NCBI GenBank assembly: GCA_017542695.1
Contig: JAFXWT010000202.1
Coordinates: 1 to 18,628, forward strand
Direction: 5' to 3'
DNA length: 18,628 nt
DNA from: Clostridia bacterium
Lineage (GTDB): Bacteria; Bacillota_A; Clostridia; Oscillospirales; CAG-272
Each line of letters starts with the position of its first letter. The stretch's first letter is position 1. Positions 1 to 6,902 of the stretch are shown piece after piece. The notes below the pieces were generated by a model. That model was not told where the DNA came from. It saw only the letters and a list, made by a program, of their open reading frames with translations, and searched no databases. The position numbers were made by a program, and so were the translations under genes.

Positions 1-90
1 GGAATAAACGTCAACTACGACGACATGACGGCGGCGGTGAAGGGCGAGGGCTTCATCGTATCATACGACGGACTCGAAGTGGAATTTTGA
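1..90 (+). CDS. 3' end of an unidentified protein-coding gene (partial)
   Basis: The first frame is open from base 1 to a TGA at 88-90 and encodes 29 residues ending in DGLEVEF. Only the C-terminus lies in the window, so the start and function cannot be seen. I do not recognise the family. It is treated as a real gene because the codon choice matches neighbouring genes and because a clean intrinsic terminator follows the stop within about 15 bases, which is where a plus-strand transcript would be expected to end. The fragment is acidic and shows no membrane segment or known motif. Confidence 0.6.
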   Translation, partial: GINVNYDDMTAAVKGEGFIVSYDGLEVEF

Positions 91-102
91 TTTGATAAAA
101 AC

Positions 103-134
103 AAAAAAAACGCAGGCACGGCCTGCGTTTTTTT
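103..134. terminator. Bidirectional intrinsic terminator
   Basis: CGCAGGC (111-117) pairs with GCCTGCG (121-127) around an ACG loop. The stem is flanked by an A-run on the left (103-110) and a T-run on the right (128-134), so it can terminate the plus-strand partial gene and the minus-strand HAD phosphatase gene. The minus-strand stop codon at 133-135 overlaps the T-run. Confidence 0.85.
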
Positions 135-819
135 ATATTCTTTCAAGCAGCGGCAAAAGCTCGTCGAGCGACGTTATCGTCGCGTCCGGCACGATCTCGT
201 CGGACTTCGGATTGCCTCGGTGATTGAACCACACCGTCTTGATGCCCACGTTTATCCCGCCGAGAACGTCCGATGTCAAACTGTCGCCGACGATGATCGT
301 TTCGTCAAGCGAAAAGTCGGGGATATGTGCAAAACACCTGTCGAAATATTCCTTCGACGGCTTGTCCGCACCGATCTCCTGCGAGATGAACACGCCGTCG
401 ACGTATTTGTCGACGCCCGACGCTTTTATCCGCGCCGACTGCGTTTTCGTGTAGCCGTTCGTCGCAATGTAAACGCGGTATTTTTCGTGCAGGGCGGGGA
501 GGAGCGCTTCGGCTCCGTCGATGAAATGGCACGTTGTCGAAAGCGAGTTTTCAAAGTGATCGGCGATCTCACCGACGTTGACGGAAACGCCTATCTCGCG
601 GAAGAATATCTCAAAGCGGCGCAGACGGACACCCGCGCGCGTTATGATCTTTTTTTCGAGCATCTTCCACTGCGCGAGATTGACTGCGCTGTAGTGCGCG
701 ATCAGATCCTCCGTCGGCTCAACGCCCGCGTGGCGCATTGTGTCGCATATCGCTTCGCGCTCGCATTTGTGAAAGTCAAGTATCGTTTCGTCAAGGTCGA
801 GGAATATGGTTTTTATCAT
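133..819 (-). CDS. HAD-family phosphatase, YjjG/YfnB-like (probable nucleotidase)
   Basis: A 228-residue haloacid-dehalogenase-superfamily hydrolase. Motif I is near the N-terminus (FLDLDETILDF, nucleophile D8 and general acid D10). Motif II is the ATNG segment of YIATNGYTKTQ, motif III the Lys of GADKPSKEYF, and motif IV GDSLTSDVLGG. An alpha-helical cap lies between motifs I and II, as in subfamily IA. Length and motif wording match the YjjG/YfnB group, whose E. coli member is a house-cleaning pyrimidine 5'-nucleotidase; the exact substrate here is inferred. The frame is open further upstream, but the start at 819 follows a TTGGAG ribosome binding site and puts motif I at the usual place. 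It is the last gene of the guaA operon, 16 bases after the MFS gene, and ends in a shared terminator. Confidence 0.88.
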   Translation of the reverse strand: MIKTIFLDLDETILDFHKCEREAICDTMRHAGVEPTEDLIAHYSAVNLAQWKMLEKKIITRAGVRLRRFEIFFREIGVSVNVGEIADHFENSLSTTCHFIDGAEALLPALHEKYRVYIATNGYTKTQSARIKASGVDKYVDGVFISQEIGADKPSKEYFDRCFAHIPDFSLDETIIVGDSLTSDVLGGINVGIKTVWFNHRGNPKSDEIVPDATITSLDELLPLLERI

Positions 820-835
820 TGGAACTCCAAATATT

Positions 836-2119
836 TCAGAATTTCTTCGTTTCTTTATTGAACAGCAGGAACAGCGACGCGGCGGTGAATCCGACGGACG
901 ACGCAAGGAGCAGGGCCGAGCTTCCCAAATATTGCAAAACGGTGCCGGCGAGGACGGACGCGATCGGTATCATCCCTTGCGCAATGATGCCTATGATACT
1001 TGTGACCTTGCTTAATTTGTCTTTGTCCGTGATGCGCATCAGCGTCGTATTGAGCGGGATGTTGACAAACGTGATGAACGTTCCGATCAGCAGGCACCCA
1101 CCGCAGAGAAGGATCAAAAACGCGTTCAGAGAGACGCCTCGCTCAACGAAAATATAGTATCCGACAGTTACCATGATGAGCGTCGCCGCCGTCACGGTCA
1201 GGAACCGCGCGATCTTCTTGCCGCACTTGTCTTCCTGCTTTTTCGCGCTCAGTATTATCGAGCAGACGAGCGTGCTTATTCCGAACATCATGCTCAGAAC
1301 GGATGAATAAAGTTCGGGAGTCAGGAAACTGTCAAAGAGGTATGACGGCGCGCCCGCGACGTCCGTTTTGACAAAATACGGGATGAAATTGCTCGAGATG
1401 GGCGTGAAAAAGAAATTGATGAACAGGATGGCGACCAGAAGCACCATTATGGGTTTTTGCGACTTTACGTATACCAGCCCGTCGCGCATATCGGAAAGCG
1501 CGAGCTTTACCGTGAGTTTTTCTTCAGAGCGGTGATGGTCGTATCTGATGAACATTTCCGAAATGCCCGACAGCACATAGCAAATCCCGACGATGACGAA
1601 CAGCACGAGGATCGGTATCGAGGCGTAAAGAACTCCCGCCAGCACGACGCCGAGGATGCTTTGCAGCGCGTTTTTGACCGAGAAATATGAGTTTGCCTGT
1701 TGAAGTTGCTCTTCTTCGATTATGTGCGGGAACAGAGAGCCCGAAGCGGGAGAAAAAACGCCGCTCACCGCGTTGCCGAGAATTCCGACGGCGAAGAGGA
1801 TCACCACGTGGGCGGAGTTTTCTTTGAAAATGAACATCGCGAGCGTCGCGGCGAGAATGAGTCCGCCTTTGATGTAGTCGCAGACAAACATGATCTTTCC
1901 TTTGTGAAAACGGTCGCCGAGCACGCCGCCGATCGGCGTCACGATGAGGAACACCGCGCCGCACAGCGCGAGATACAGCCCTTGCAGAAAGGCGTTGTTG
2001 TCCGTTATTTCAAGTATGTAAAATCCGACGGCGAAGCTGTAAAGCAGCGCTCCGATCTCCGAGACGAGCGCCCCGAAGAACACAAGTCGGAAATTTCTGC
2101 TTTGGAATACATTAGTCAT
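836..2119 (-). CDS. MFS-family efflux transporter (MFS_3 type)
   Basis: A 427-residue integral membrane protein with about twelve hydrophobic segments. The family's motif A is visible between TM2 and TM3 (GGVLGDRFHKGK). A charged cytoplasmic loop in the middle (near DHHRSEEKLTVKLALSD) separates the two six-helix halves. This layout is typical of the major facilitator exporters related to EntS and macrolide-efflux proteins, which move small molecules out of the cell using the proton gradient. The substrate cannot be read from the sequence. The ATG at 2119 follows an AGAGG ribosome binding site. It lies 15 bases downstream of guaA and 16 bases upstream of a HAD phosphatase, so the three are almost certainly co-transcribed. 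Its placement suggests, but does not show, export of a purine-related compound or drug. Confidence 0.88.
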   Translation of the reverse strand: MTNVFQSRNFRLVFFGALVSEIGALLYSFAVGFYILEITDNNAFLQGLYLALCGAVFLIVTPIGGVLGDRFHKGKIMFVCDYIKGGLILAATLAMFIFKENSAHVVILFAVGILGNAVSGVFSPASGSLFPHIIEEEQLQQANSYFSVKNALQSILGVVLAGVLYASIPILVLFVIVGICYVLSGISEMFIRYDHHRSEEKLTVKLALSDMRDGLVYVKSQKPIMVLLVAILFINFFFTPISSNFIPYFVKTDVAGAPSYLFDSFLTPELYSSVLSMMFGISTLVCSIILSAKKQEDKCGKKIARFLTVTAATLIMVTVGYYIFVERGVSLNAFLILLCGGCLLIGTFITFVNIPLNTTLMRITDKDKLSKVTSIIGIIAQGMIPIASVLAGTVLQYLGSSALLLASSVGFTAASLFLLFNKETKKF

Positions 2120-2134
2120 TAATATGCCTCTTTT

Positions 2135-3658
2135 TCATTCCCACTCGACCGTGGCGGGCGGCTTGCCCGTCACGTCGTAAACGACGCGGCCGACGCCGCG
2201 GACTTCATTGGTGATGCGCGTCGAAATGCGCGAAATGAGCGAGTACGGCAGGCGCGCGAACTCGCACGTCATGAAGTCGCTCGTGACGACGGCGCGAAGG
2301 GCGAGCGTGTAGTCATAAGTGCGGAAATCGCCCACCACGCCCACGCTTTTCGTGTCGGTGAGGACGCAGAAATACTGATCGGGGCGCTTTTTCAGCTTGC
2401 CGATCTCCTGTCTTGTGATCGCGTCCGCGTCGCGCAGAATGTCGAGTTTTTCCTTCGTGATCTCGCCGATCACACGGATAGCGAGCCCCGGGCCGGGGAA
2501 CGGCTGGCGGTAGACGAGCTCGTCGGGCAGTCCGAGCATTTTGCCGAGTTTGCGAACTTCGTCTTTGAAGAGGTATTTCAGCGGCTCGACGACGCCGCAG
2601 AAGCCGAGATCCTCCGGCAGTCCGCCGACGTTATGGTGGCTCTTGATGACAGCCGATTTGTTCTTTCCCGACTCGACGACGTCGGGGTATATCGTGCCTT
2701 GCGCGAGAAATCCGTCAATGCCGAGCGCTTTTGCTTCGCGCTCGAACGTGCGCGCGAATTCCGCGCCGATGATCTTTCGCTTCTGCTCCGGTTCGGTCAC
2801 GCCGCGGAGCTTCGAGAGGAAATTTGCCTCCGCGTCAACGGCGACGAGATCGAGATCGAACTTCGAGAACGTCTTTTTGATAGTCTCCGTCTCGCCCTTT
2901 CGCATAAAGCCGTGGTCGATGTAAACGCACACGAGTTGCCCCGGTATCGCCTTTGATAGCATCGCCGCGGCGACGGAGGAGTCGACGCCGCCCGAAAGTC
3001 CGAGCAGCACTTTTTTGTCGCCGACCTGCGCCTTGACCGCTTCGATCTGGCGCGCGAGATAGTCCTCCATCGAGTAGTCCCCGCTCGCGCGGCAGACGTT
3101 GTAGAGGAAATTATATATCACTTTCGTGCCGTTTATCGACCGTTCGACCTCGGGATGAAACTGAACGCCGTATATCTTTCTTTCGTCGCACGCGAAAGCG
3201 GCGCACGGGCAGATCTTCGTGTGCGCGACGTTTGAAAATCCAATCGGCAGGGAAGTTATCATATCGGTGTGGCTCATCAGCACTTTCTGCTTTTCATCAA
3301 GCGACGAGAAAAGTACCGAGCGCGTGTCGCAGACGCAGTCCGTCGTGCCGTATTCGCTCTTTTTGCACGGCGAAACGCTGCCGCCGAGCATATACGATAT
3401 GAGCTGCGCGCCGTAGCAGATGCCCATTATGGGTATGTCCGCGTCAAAAAGCGCCGCGTCGCACTTCGGCGATCCGCTCTCGTAGACGCTGTTCGGGCCG
3501 CCTGTGAAAATTATCCCTATCGGGTGCATTCCGATCACTTCGTCAGCCGAAGTGTCGCCGGGGATTATCACGGAATAAACGCCGCATTCCCTGACGCGCC
3601 GCGCGATCAGCTCTTTGTACTGACCTCCGAAATCGAGTATTACAACAGTTTCGTTCAT
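2135..3658 (-). CDS. guaA: GMP synthase (glutamine-hydrolysing)
   Basis: Converts XMP, ATP and glutamine to GMP in the cytosol, the last step of guanine nucleotide synthesis. The 507-residue protein has the full three-part layout. The N-terminal class I glutamine amidotransferase carries the nucleophile Cys81 in GICYGAQ and His168/Glu170 in FHPEVE. The ATP-pyrophosphatase domain has its PP-loop SGGVDSS at 222-228. The C-terminal dimerisation domain contains RQPFPGPGLA and ends in PPATVEWE. No catalytic residue is missing. The ATG at 3658 is chosen over one four codons upstream because GAGG sits at the correct spacing and the protein then begins MNETVVILDFGGQ like its relatives. It heads an operon with an MFS exporter and a HAD phosphatase. 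A near-consensus promoter lies just upstream and leaves only a short leader, with no room for a guanine riboswitch. Confidence 0.98.
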   Translation of the reverse strand: MNETVVILDFGGQYKELIARRVRECGVYSVIIPGDTSADEVIGMHPIGIIFTGGPNSVYESGSPKCDAALFDADIPIMGICYGAQLISYMLGGSVSPCKKSEYGTTDCVCDTRSVLFSSLDEKQKVLMSHTDMITSLPIGFSNVAHTKICPCAAFACDERKIYGVQFHPEVERSINGTKVIYNFLYNVCRASGDYSMEDYLARQIEAVKAQVGDKKVLLGLSGGVDSSVAAAMLSKAIPGQLVCVYIDHGFMRKGETETIKKTFSKFDLDLVAVDAEANFLSKLRGVTEPEQKRKIIGAEFARTFEREAKALGIDGFLAQGTIYPDVVESGKNKSAVIKSHHNVGGLPEDLGFCGVVEPLKYLFKDEVRKLGKMLGLPDELVYRQPFPGPGLAIRVIGEITKEKLDILRDADAITRQEIGKLKKRPDQYFCVLTDTKSVGVVGDFRTYDYTLALRAVVTSDFMTCEFARLPYSLISRISTRITNEVRGVGRVVYDVTGKPPATVEWE

Positions 3659-3690
3659 ATTTCGCCTCAAACAATAAAAATAACAGCATT

Positions 3691-3719
3691 ATTTTACTAC
3701 TTTTTTCGCGCTCGTGCAA
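3691..3719 (-). promoter_or_regulatory. Sigma-A promoter of the guaA operon
   Basis: Read on the minus strand: TTGCAC (3719-3714), a 17-base spacer, then TAAAAT (3696-3691). The predicted start, about 25 bases upstream of the guaA ATG, leaves a very short leader. Confidence 0.8.
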
Positions 3720-3748
3720 GATATTTGGTATAAAAAAAGCCGAGTATG

Positions 3749-3776
3749 TTGAAAAAAATCATAAAATCGTTATAAT
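3749..3776 (+). promoter_or_regulatory. Sigma-A-type promoter of the ECF sigma operon
   Basis: TTGAAA (3749-3754), a 16-base spacer and a perfect TATAAT (3771-3776) lie about 65 bases upstream of the sigma-factor ATG. This suggests housekeeping transcription, not strict self-activation. The promoter is back-to-back with that of guaA. Confidence 0.7.
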
Positions 3777-3842
3777 TTTTTTGTGAAAAACAAATAAAAC
3801 GGTCGTTTCATTCGTCTATATAGGTGAACGGAGGAAAAACAA

Positions 3843-4346
3843 ATGGACCAAAAGGAATTCAAAATGAAATTCGCGGCTATGCTGACCGGTGACAAAGCCG
3901 CGTTTACCGATGTTTACAATGAAATAAAAATACCTGTGTTCACAGTCATCTACCGCGTTGTCGGAGACAGGGACAAGGCGGAGGACATAATGCAGGAGAT
4001 GTTTTTGCGCCTTCTCGGTCGAGGAGTGGATTCTCCCGTTCAAAGCCCGCGCGCCTTTCTTTTTAAGATGGCGCACAACATGGCGCTCGACGAAGTAAGA
4101 AAAAGAACGAGCGACGCGCTCGACGACGAAATGCCCGACGGCTCTGACGTCGCCGAAACGCTGTGCTCTCGGCTCGACATCGACAGCGCGCTCGCGCGCC
4201 TGTCGATAGCGGAAAGGGAAGCTGTGACGCTACACATTTCCGCGGGGATGAAATTCCGCGAGATCGCAAAGATACAGAACGTCCCGCTCGGAACGGTCCT
4301 CTCGCGGTACGACTCGGCGATAAAAAAGCTCCGTCGAATGCTTTGA
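3843..4346 (+). CDS. ECF-type sigma-70 family RNA polymerase sigma factor
   Basis: A 167-residue cytoplasmic transcription factor with the two domains of group IV (ECF) sigma factors. Region 2 spans roughly residues 8-80 and includes the typical DRDKAEDIMQEMFLRLL and the PRAFLFKMAHNMALDEVRKR stretch for -10 binding. Region 4 spans about 112-165, with the helix-turn-helix MKFREIAKIQNVPLGTVLSR that contacts the -35 element. Length is normal for the family. The ATG at 3843 follows GGAGG (3830-3834). A gene for a signal-peptide-bearing, single-pass membrane protein follows 24 bases later, the position normally taken by an anti-sigma factor. Target promoters are unknown. A CGTC motif in the leader is not correctly spaced from an AAC element, so self-regulation is unproven. 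Confidence 0.95.
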   Translation: MDQKEFKMKFAAMLTGDKAAFTDVYNEIKIPVFTVIYRVVGDRDKAEDIMQEMFLRLLGRGVDSPVQSPRAFLFKMAHNMALDEVRKRTSDALDDEMPDGSDVAETLCSRLDIDSALARLSIAEREAVTLHISAGMKFREIAKIQNVPLGTVLSRYDSAIKKLRRML

Positions 4347-4370
4347 AATGATACGAAAGGATGATTTTTT

Positions 4371-5258
4371 ATGAAAAAATTAATTTCCGTTATATTGACT
4401 GTAATTGTTTTGGCGGCGCTCTGCTCAGCTCACGCTTTTGCCGCCGATGAAACGGCTGTCGGCACGTCGGCAAGTGTCGAAATCACCGAGATATTCGAGC
4501 CGACGAAGCCGAGCGATCTCTACTCAGCGGCAAACAGAGCCGGTGTCGACGTGATCGACGAATGGGAAACGAACGGCTACCCCGATGATATCGGCGCGGC
4601 GATTTACGCCGTTTCAATGAGCGGCTATGATCCGAATAAGCCGGATGTGAAGCCGGAGGAGACGATCAAATATTACATTTACGTCGTAAAGGGCGCGACA
4701 GAGGAAAGAAAAGCCGAAATCGAAGCGATGATGGGCGGCGAAAATGTAGAGTTGCGCGAGTGCTCAATATCGAAAAACACGCTTGACGAGTACGTTTCGG
4801 CGATCGGAAACGCTCTCGGCGACAAGGCGTATCAGGTTTCGGCGACGGCGGATCAGTACGACGTTCGCATCGCGCTTTACTATCCCGAGGAAAACGACGC
4901 GGAGATAAGAAAGATGATCGCGCGAGACTTTTCAAGTGCAGAGAGTCTTGTTATTTTCAGGTCGGGCGTTAACCCGGGAGATCTTGACGGCGATCTCGAA
5001 ACGATAGGCGTGATCGCTGCGCCCGGCGCAGAAAGCGGCGCGTCAATGCTTTGGCTCGTGCTTTTGCCCGCGGTTTTGATCATCGCGGTCGGAGCGTTTG
5101 CCGTTTATCGCGTGCATGAAAAGCGCCTCGCGCTCTCAAACGGCGAAACGGTTGAAACGACGTCCGCACCGACAAAAAGCGATGTTGTGAAAAAAGTATC
5201 GTCTGCCGACGTCACGCCTTCCGACAAAGTGTACGAAAATATAATTGACAAGATGTAG
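4371..5258 (+). CDS. Secreted-domain, single-pass membrane protein paired with an ECF sigma factor
   Basis: A 295-residue protein I cannot assign to a family. Residues 1-24 form a classic Sec signal peptide (MKKLIS, hydrophobic core, AHAFA before the likely cut). An acidic extracellular region covers about 25-224. A transmembrane helix at about 225-248 (SMLWLVLLPAVLIIAVG) is followed by a 47-residue cytoplasmic tail rich in Ser, Thr and Lys. The expected topology is type I: outside N-terminus, inside C-terminus. It lies 24 bases after the sigma factor gene, has an AAAGGA ribosome binding site (4356-4361), and is followed by a terminator, so the two form an operon. Standard anti-sigma factors have a cytoplasmic N-terminal sigma-binding domain, which is absent here. 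It may be an unusual sensor or anti-sigma factor, or a surface protein controlled by the sigma factor. Confidence 0.85.
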   Translation: MKKLISVILTVIVLAALCSAHAFAADETAVGTSASVEITEIFEPTKPSDLYSAANRAGVDVIDEWETNGYPDDIGAAIYAVSMSGYDPNKPDVKPEETIKYYIYVVKGATEERKAEIEAMMGGENVELRECSISKNTLDEYVSAIGNALGDKAYQVSATADQYDVRIALYYPEENDAEIRKMIARDFSSAESLVIFRSGVNPGDLDGDLETIGVIAAPGAESGASMLWLVLLPAVLIIAVGAFAVYRVHEKRLALSNGETVETTSAPTKSDVVKKVSSADVTPSDKVYENIIDKM

Positions 5259-5268
5259 GCGAACGATC

Positions 5269-5305
5269 AAAAACTCCTTCCGCCGCGGCGGGAGGAGTTT
5301 TATAT
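5269..5305. terminator. Bidirectional intrinsic terminator between convergent genes
   Basis: AAACTCC (5271-5277) pairs with GGAGTTT (5294-5300). The stem continues inward through the GC-rich TTCCGC/GCGGGA halves to a small loop. It sits between the membrane-protein gene (plus) and the metal-exporter gene (minus). It has A/T flanks on both sides, so it can serve both. Confidence 0.8.
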
Positions 5306-6169
5306 TTAATATACGATTCCCACTAAATCTATCAGCGTGCCGATCAGAACGCCGACTGTGTAGAGCAGGGCTGTGATGATGAGGTTTTGTTTTAAGTTTC
5401 TGTTCGTGCGGAACAGCACGGCGAGTCCGACGCCCGCTCCGACGAGAAGCCCCGACATCATTACGCCCGACGAGATCACGCCCGACAAAAACAGATCGGT
5501 TATGACTATCGACGAAGCGCAGTTCGGTATCAGCCCGATCAGCGCCGCTATCATCTGCCCGACGACAGGCACGGAAACGAAAACTTTGGCAAGATTTTCT
5601 TCTCCGACAAAGCCAATGACGACGTTGATCACGAGCGTGAAAATGAACAAATACGCGATTATTTCGAGAAAATGATGGAGCGCCGAGCGGAAAATACCCT
5701 TTTCGCAGTGACAATGGTCGTGCTCGCACATATCGTGGATGTCCTTTTTGTCTTTTCCTTGCGGAACGAAAAGGTCGACGAGAAGCCCGACTCCTATTCC
5801 GAACAGCGCCTTCGAGCCGACTATCTTCAGCACGCTCAGCACGGGGAAGCCGCCCGTCAGCATTATCGGGAGCATTTCATCCGACGTCGAGAGGAACACC
5901 GCGATCAGCGTTCCCATAGTGATAACGCCGCCCGAGAAGAGCCCCGAGCACGCCGCCGAAAATCCGCACTGCGGCACCGCGCCGAGAAGCCCGCCGAGCA
6001 CCGGCCCGAATCTGCCTGATTTTGATATGAAATTCTTTGTTTTGTCGCCCGCCTTGTGCTCGATGAACTCCATCAAAAGATAGATAAGGAATAAAAACGG
6101 CGCGACTTTCAGCGTGTCGAGCAGAGTGTCGAGAAACGCGTCGAGGAGTGTCTTCCAGAATTCGCTCAT
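5306..6169 (-). CDS. Putative manganese/heavy-metal exporter, 10-TM ArsP_2 (DUF2899) family
   Basis: A 287-residue membrane protein with about ten hydrophobic segments. Two related halves are visible: GAVPQCGFSAACSGLF at 63-78 and GLIPNCASSIVITDLF at 212-227 each carry a Pro-Gln/Asn-Cys core followed by a GG/SG-rich helix. That is the duplicated signature I associate with the putative manganese transporter family (Pfam ArsP_2). Between the halves a short soluble loop is rich in possible metal ligands (HDMCEHDHCHCEKG, from about residue 145). The ATG at 6169 overlaps the stop of the Fur-family gene by four bases (ATGA) and has a GGAGG site inside that gene, so the two are translationally coupled. 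Metal efflux under Fur-type control is strongly suggested. Which metal it carries cannot be read from the sequence. Confidence 0.85.
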   Translation of the reverse strand: MSEFWKTLLDAFLDTLLDTLKVAPFLFLIYLLMEFIEHKAGDKTKNFISKSGRFGPVLGGLLGAVPQCGFSAACSGLFSGGVITMGTLIAVFLSTSDEMLPIMLTGGFPVLSVLKIVGSKALFGIGVGLLVDLFVPQGKDKKDIHDMCEHDHCHCEKGIFRSALHHFLEIIAYLFIFTLVINVVIGFVGEENLAKVFVSVPVVGQMIAALIGLIPNCASSIVITDLFLSGVISSGVMMSGLLVGAGVGLAVLFRTNRNLKQNLIITALLYTVGVLIGTLIDLVGIVY

Positions 6170-6564
6170 GACTTACCTCCGCACTTTTCGCATTTGCCGT
6201 AAAGCACCGATCTGCCCTTGTCGACGATAAAACCGTGGTCGGTGAGGATGTGCTGCGCGAGATCGCCGATGAGATCGCAGCGGAGATGCACGACCTTGCC
6301 GCATTCGGTGCATTTGAGATGAAAATGATCGTCGCAGCCGAGGTTTTCGGCGTACTGATAGAGCACGCCCTCGCCGTTTTCGCGTCTTTCGCGGCGCACC
6401 GCGCCGTCGTCGGCAAGCGATGATAAAATTCTGTATACGCTGCTTTGCCCCGGCGCGTCTTTGCCGAGCGCGACGAAAACGTCCTCCGCGGTGAGTTGTT
6501 TATCCTGATTTTTTTCGAGGAGCGCGAGTATCTGCCGCCGCCCCTTTGTCATGTAATGTGCCAT
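6166..6564 (-). CDS. Fur-family metal-responsive transcriptional repressor
   Basis: A 132-residue DNA-binding regulator of the Fur/Zur/PerR/Mur superfamily. The winged helix covers about residues 1-75, with recognition-helix region PGQSSVYRILSSLADDGAV. The C-terminal half holds the metal sites: HFHLKCTECGK with Cys85/Cys88, and a second CxxC (Cys125/Cys128) near the end, forming the usual structural zinc site. His80, His82 and His93 are candidate sensing ligands. The long upstream frame is rejected: the ATG at 6564 has a GGAG site and gives the normal family length. The longer version would also translate through the promoter and operator. It is coupled to the downstream metal exporter by an ATGA overlap. 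A 7-1-7 palindrome on its promoter indicates self-repression. The identity of the sensed metal (iron, manganese or zinc) is inferred only. Confidence 0.93.
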   Translation of the reverse strand: MAHYMTKGRRQILALLEKNQDKQLTAEDVFVALGKDAPGQSSVYRILSSLADDGAVRRERRENGEGVLYQYAENLGCDDHFHLKCTECGKVVHLRCDLIGDLAQHILTDHGFIVDKGRSVLYGKCEKCGGKS

Positions 6565-6602
6565 TTTTCGCTCCGAAATGAGAATGCTTCCCGATTTTAA
6601 TT

Positions 6603-6617
6603 TGAGAGTGATTCTCA
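6603..6617. promoter_or_regulatory. Fur-type operator (7-1-7 palindrome)
   Basis: TGAGAGTGATTCTCA is an imperfect 7-1-7 inverted repeat (six of seven pairs). It closely resembles the known Fur box half-site pattern TGAnAATnATTnTCA. It begins at the last base of the -10 element and covers the predicted transcription start, so bound repressor would block RNA polymerase. Confidence 0.85.
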
Positions 6618-6644
6618 TTTTACACAAAAACCGGGATTTGTCAA
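6617..6644 (-). promoter_or_regulatory. Sigma-A promoter of the Fur/exporter operon
   Basis: Read on the minus strand: perfect TTGACA (6644-6639), a 16-base spacer and TAAAAT (6622-6617). The strong core elements fit a promoter whose output is held down by the overlapping operator. Confidence 0.85.
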
Positions 6645-6655
6645 GGGTTTTTCGA

Positions 6656-6685
6656 GAAAAAGCCCGTCCTTTTCGGACGGGCTTT
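6656..6685 (-). terminator. Intrinsic terminator of the aldolase/DUF1294 operon
   Basis: AGCCCGTCC (6661-6669) pairs with GGACGGGCT (6675-6683) around a five-base loop. On the minus strand the stem is followed by a T-run (complement of the As at 6656-6660). It lies directly after the small membrane protein gene and just before the Fur-family promoter. Confidence 0.88.
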
Positions 6686-6689
6686 ATCG

Positions 6690-6902
6690 TTATTTCTTTC
6701 TTCTTGACAGCGGGATGAGCAGGTTCACGCCGAGCAAAATAAAGCAAAGCGCCGCTGAAGCGACGATATAGTACCATTCCGCTTTCTTTCCGAGCGAGAA
6801 AAACAAAAGAAAGAAAGCGAAGACGTTACACAGCGCGCGGAGAAGGAGCCAGATGTTCTTTCCGACGGAGCTGCCATGTGTGAAATTGTTGTTCCTTGCC
6901 AT
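6690..6902 (-). CDS. Small two-TM membrane protein, function unknown
   Basis: A 70-residue protein with two hydrophobic segments (about 17-37 and 43-63), a polar N-terminus (MARNNNFTHGSS) and a basic end (SRRKK), probably a two-helix inner-membrane protein. I do not recognise the family. Its ATG directly follows the TAA of the DUF1294 gene with no gap, which indicates translational coupling. The only Shine-Dalgarno-like element is the G-rich GGGGGTGG inside that upstream gene. A terminator starts a few bases after its stop, so it is the last gene of the aldolase operon. The tight linkage and codon use like its neighbours argue that it is real despite its size. Confidence 0.7.
   Translation of the reverse strand: MARNNNFTHGSSVGKNIWLLLRALCNVFAFFLLFFSLGKKAEWYYIVASAALCFILLGVNLLIPLSRRKK

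Noticed and set aside
220..861. Open frame of 213 codons on the plus strand
   Set aside because: It is antisense to the HAD phosphatase gene, whose catalytic motifs are clear. The long antisense frame follows from the codon bias, and the encoded product has no recognisable domain.
3798..3816. Possible ECF-type self-regulated promoter (AAC followed by CGTC) before the sigma gene
   Set aside because: The AAC elements lie 12 or 21 bases from CGTC, not the usual 16-17. A well-spaced sigma-A promoter just upstream explains transcription better.
6565..6777. Longer N-terminus for the Fur-family protein
   Set aside because: It would translate through the operator, promoter and upstream terminator, and would make the protein far longer than the family norm.
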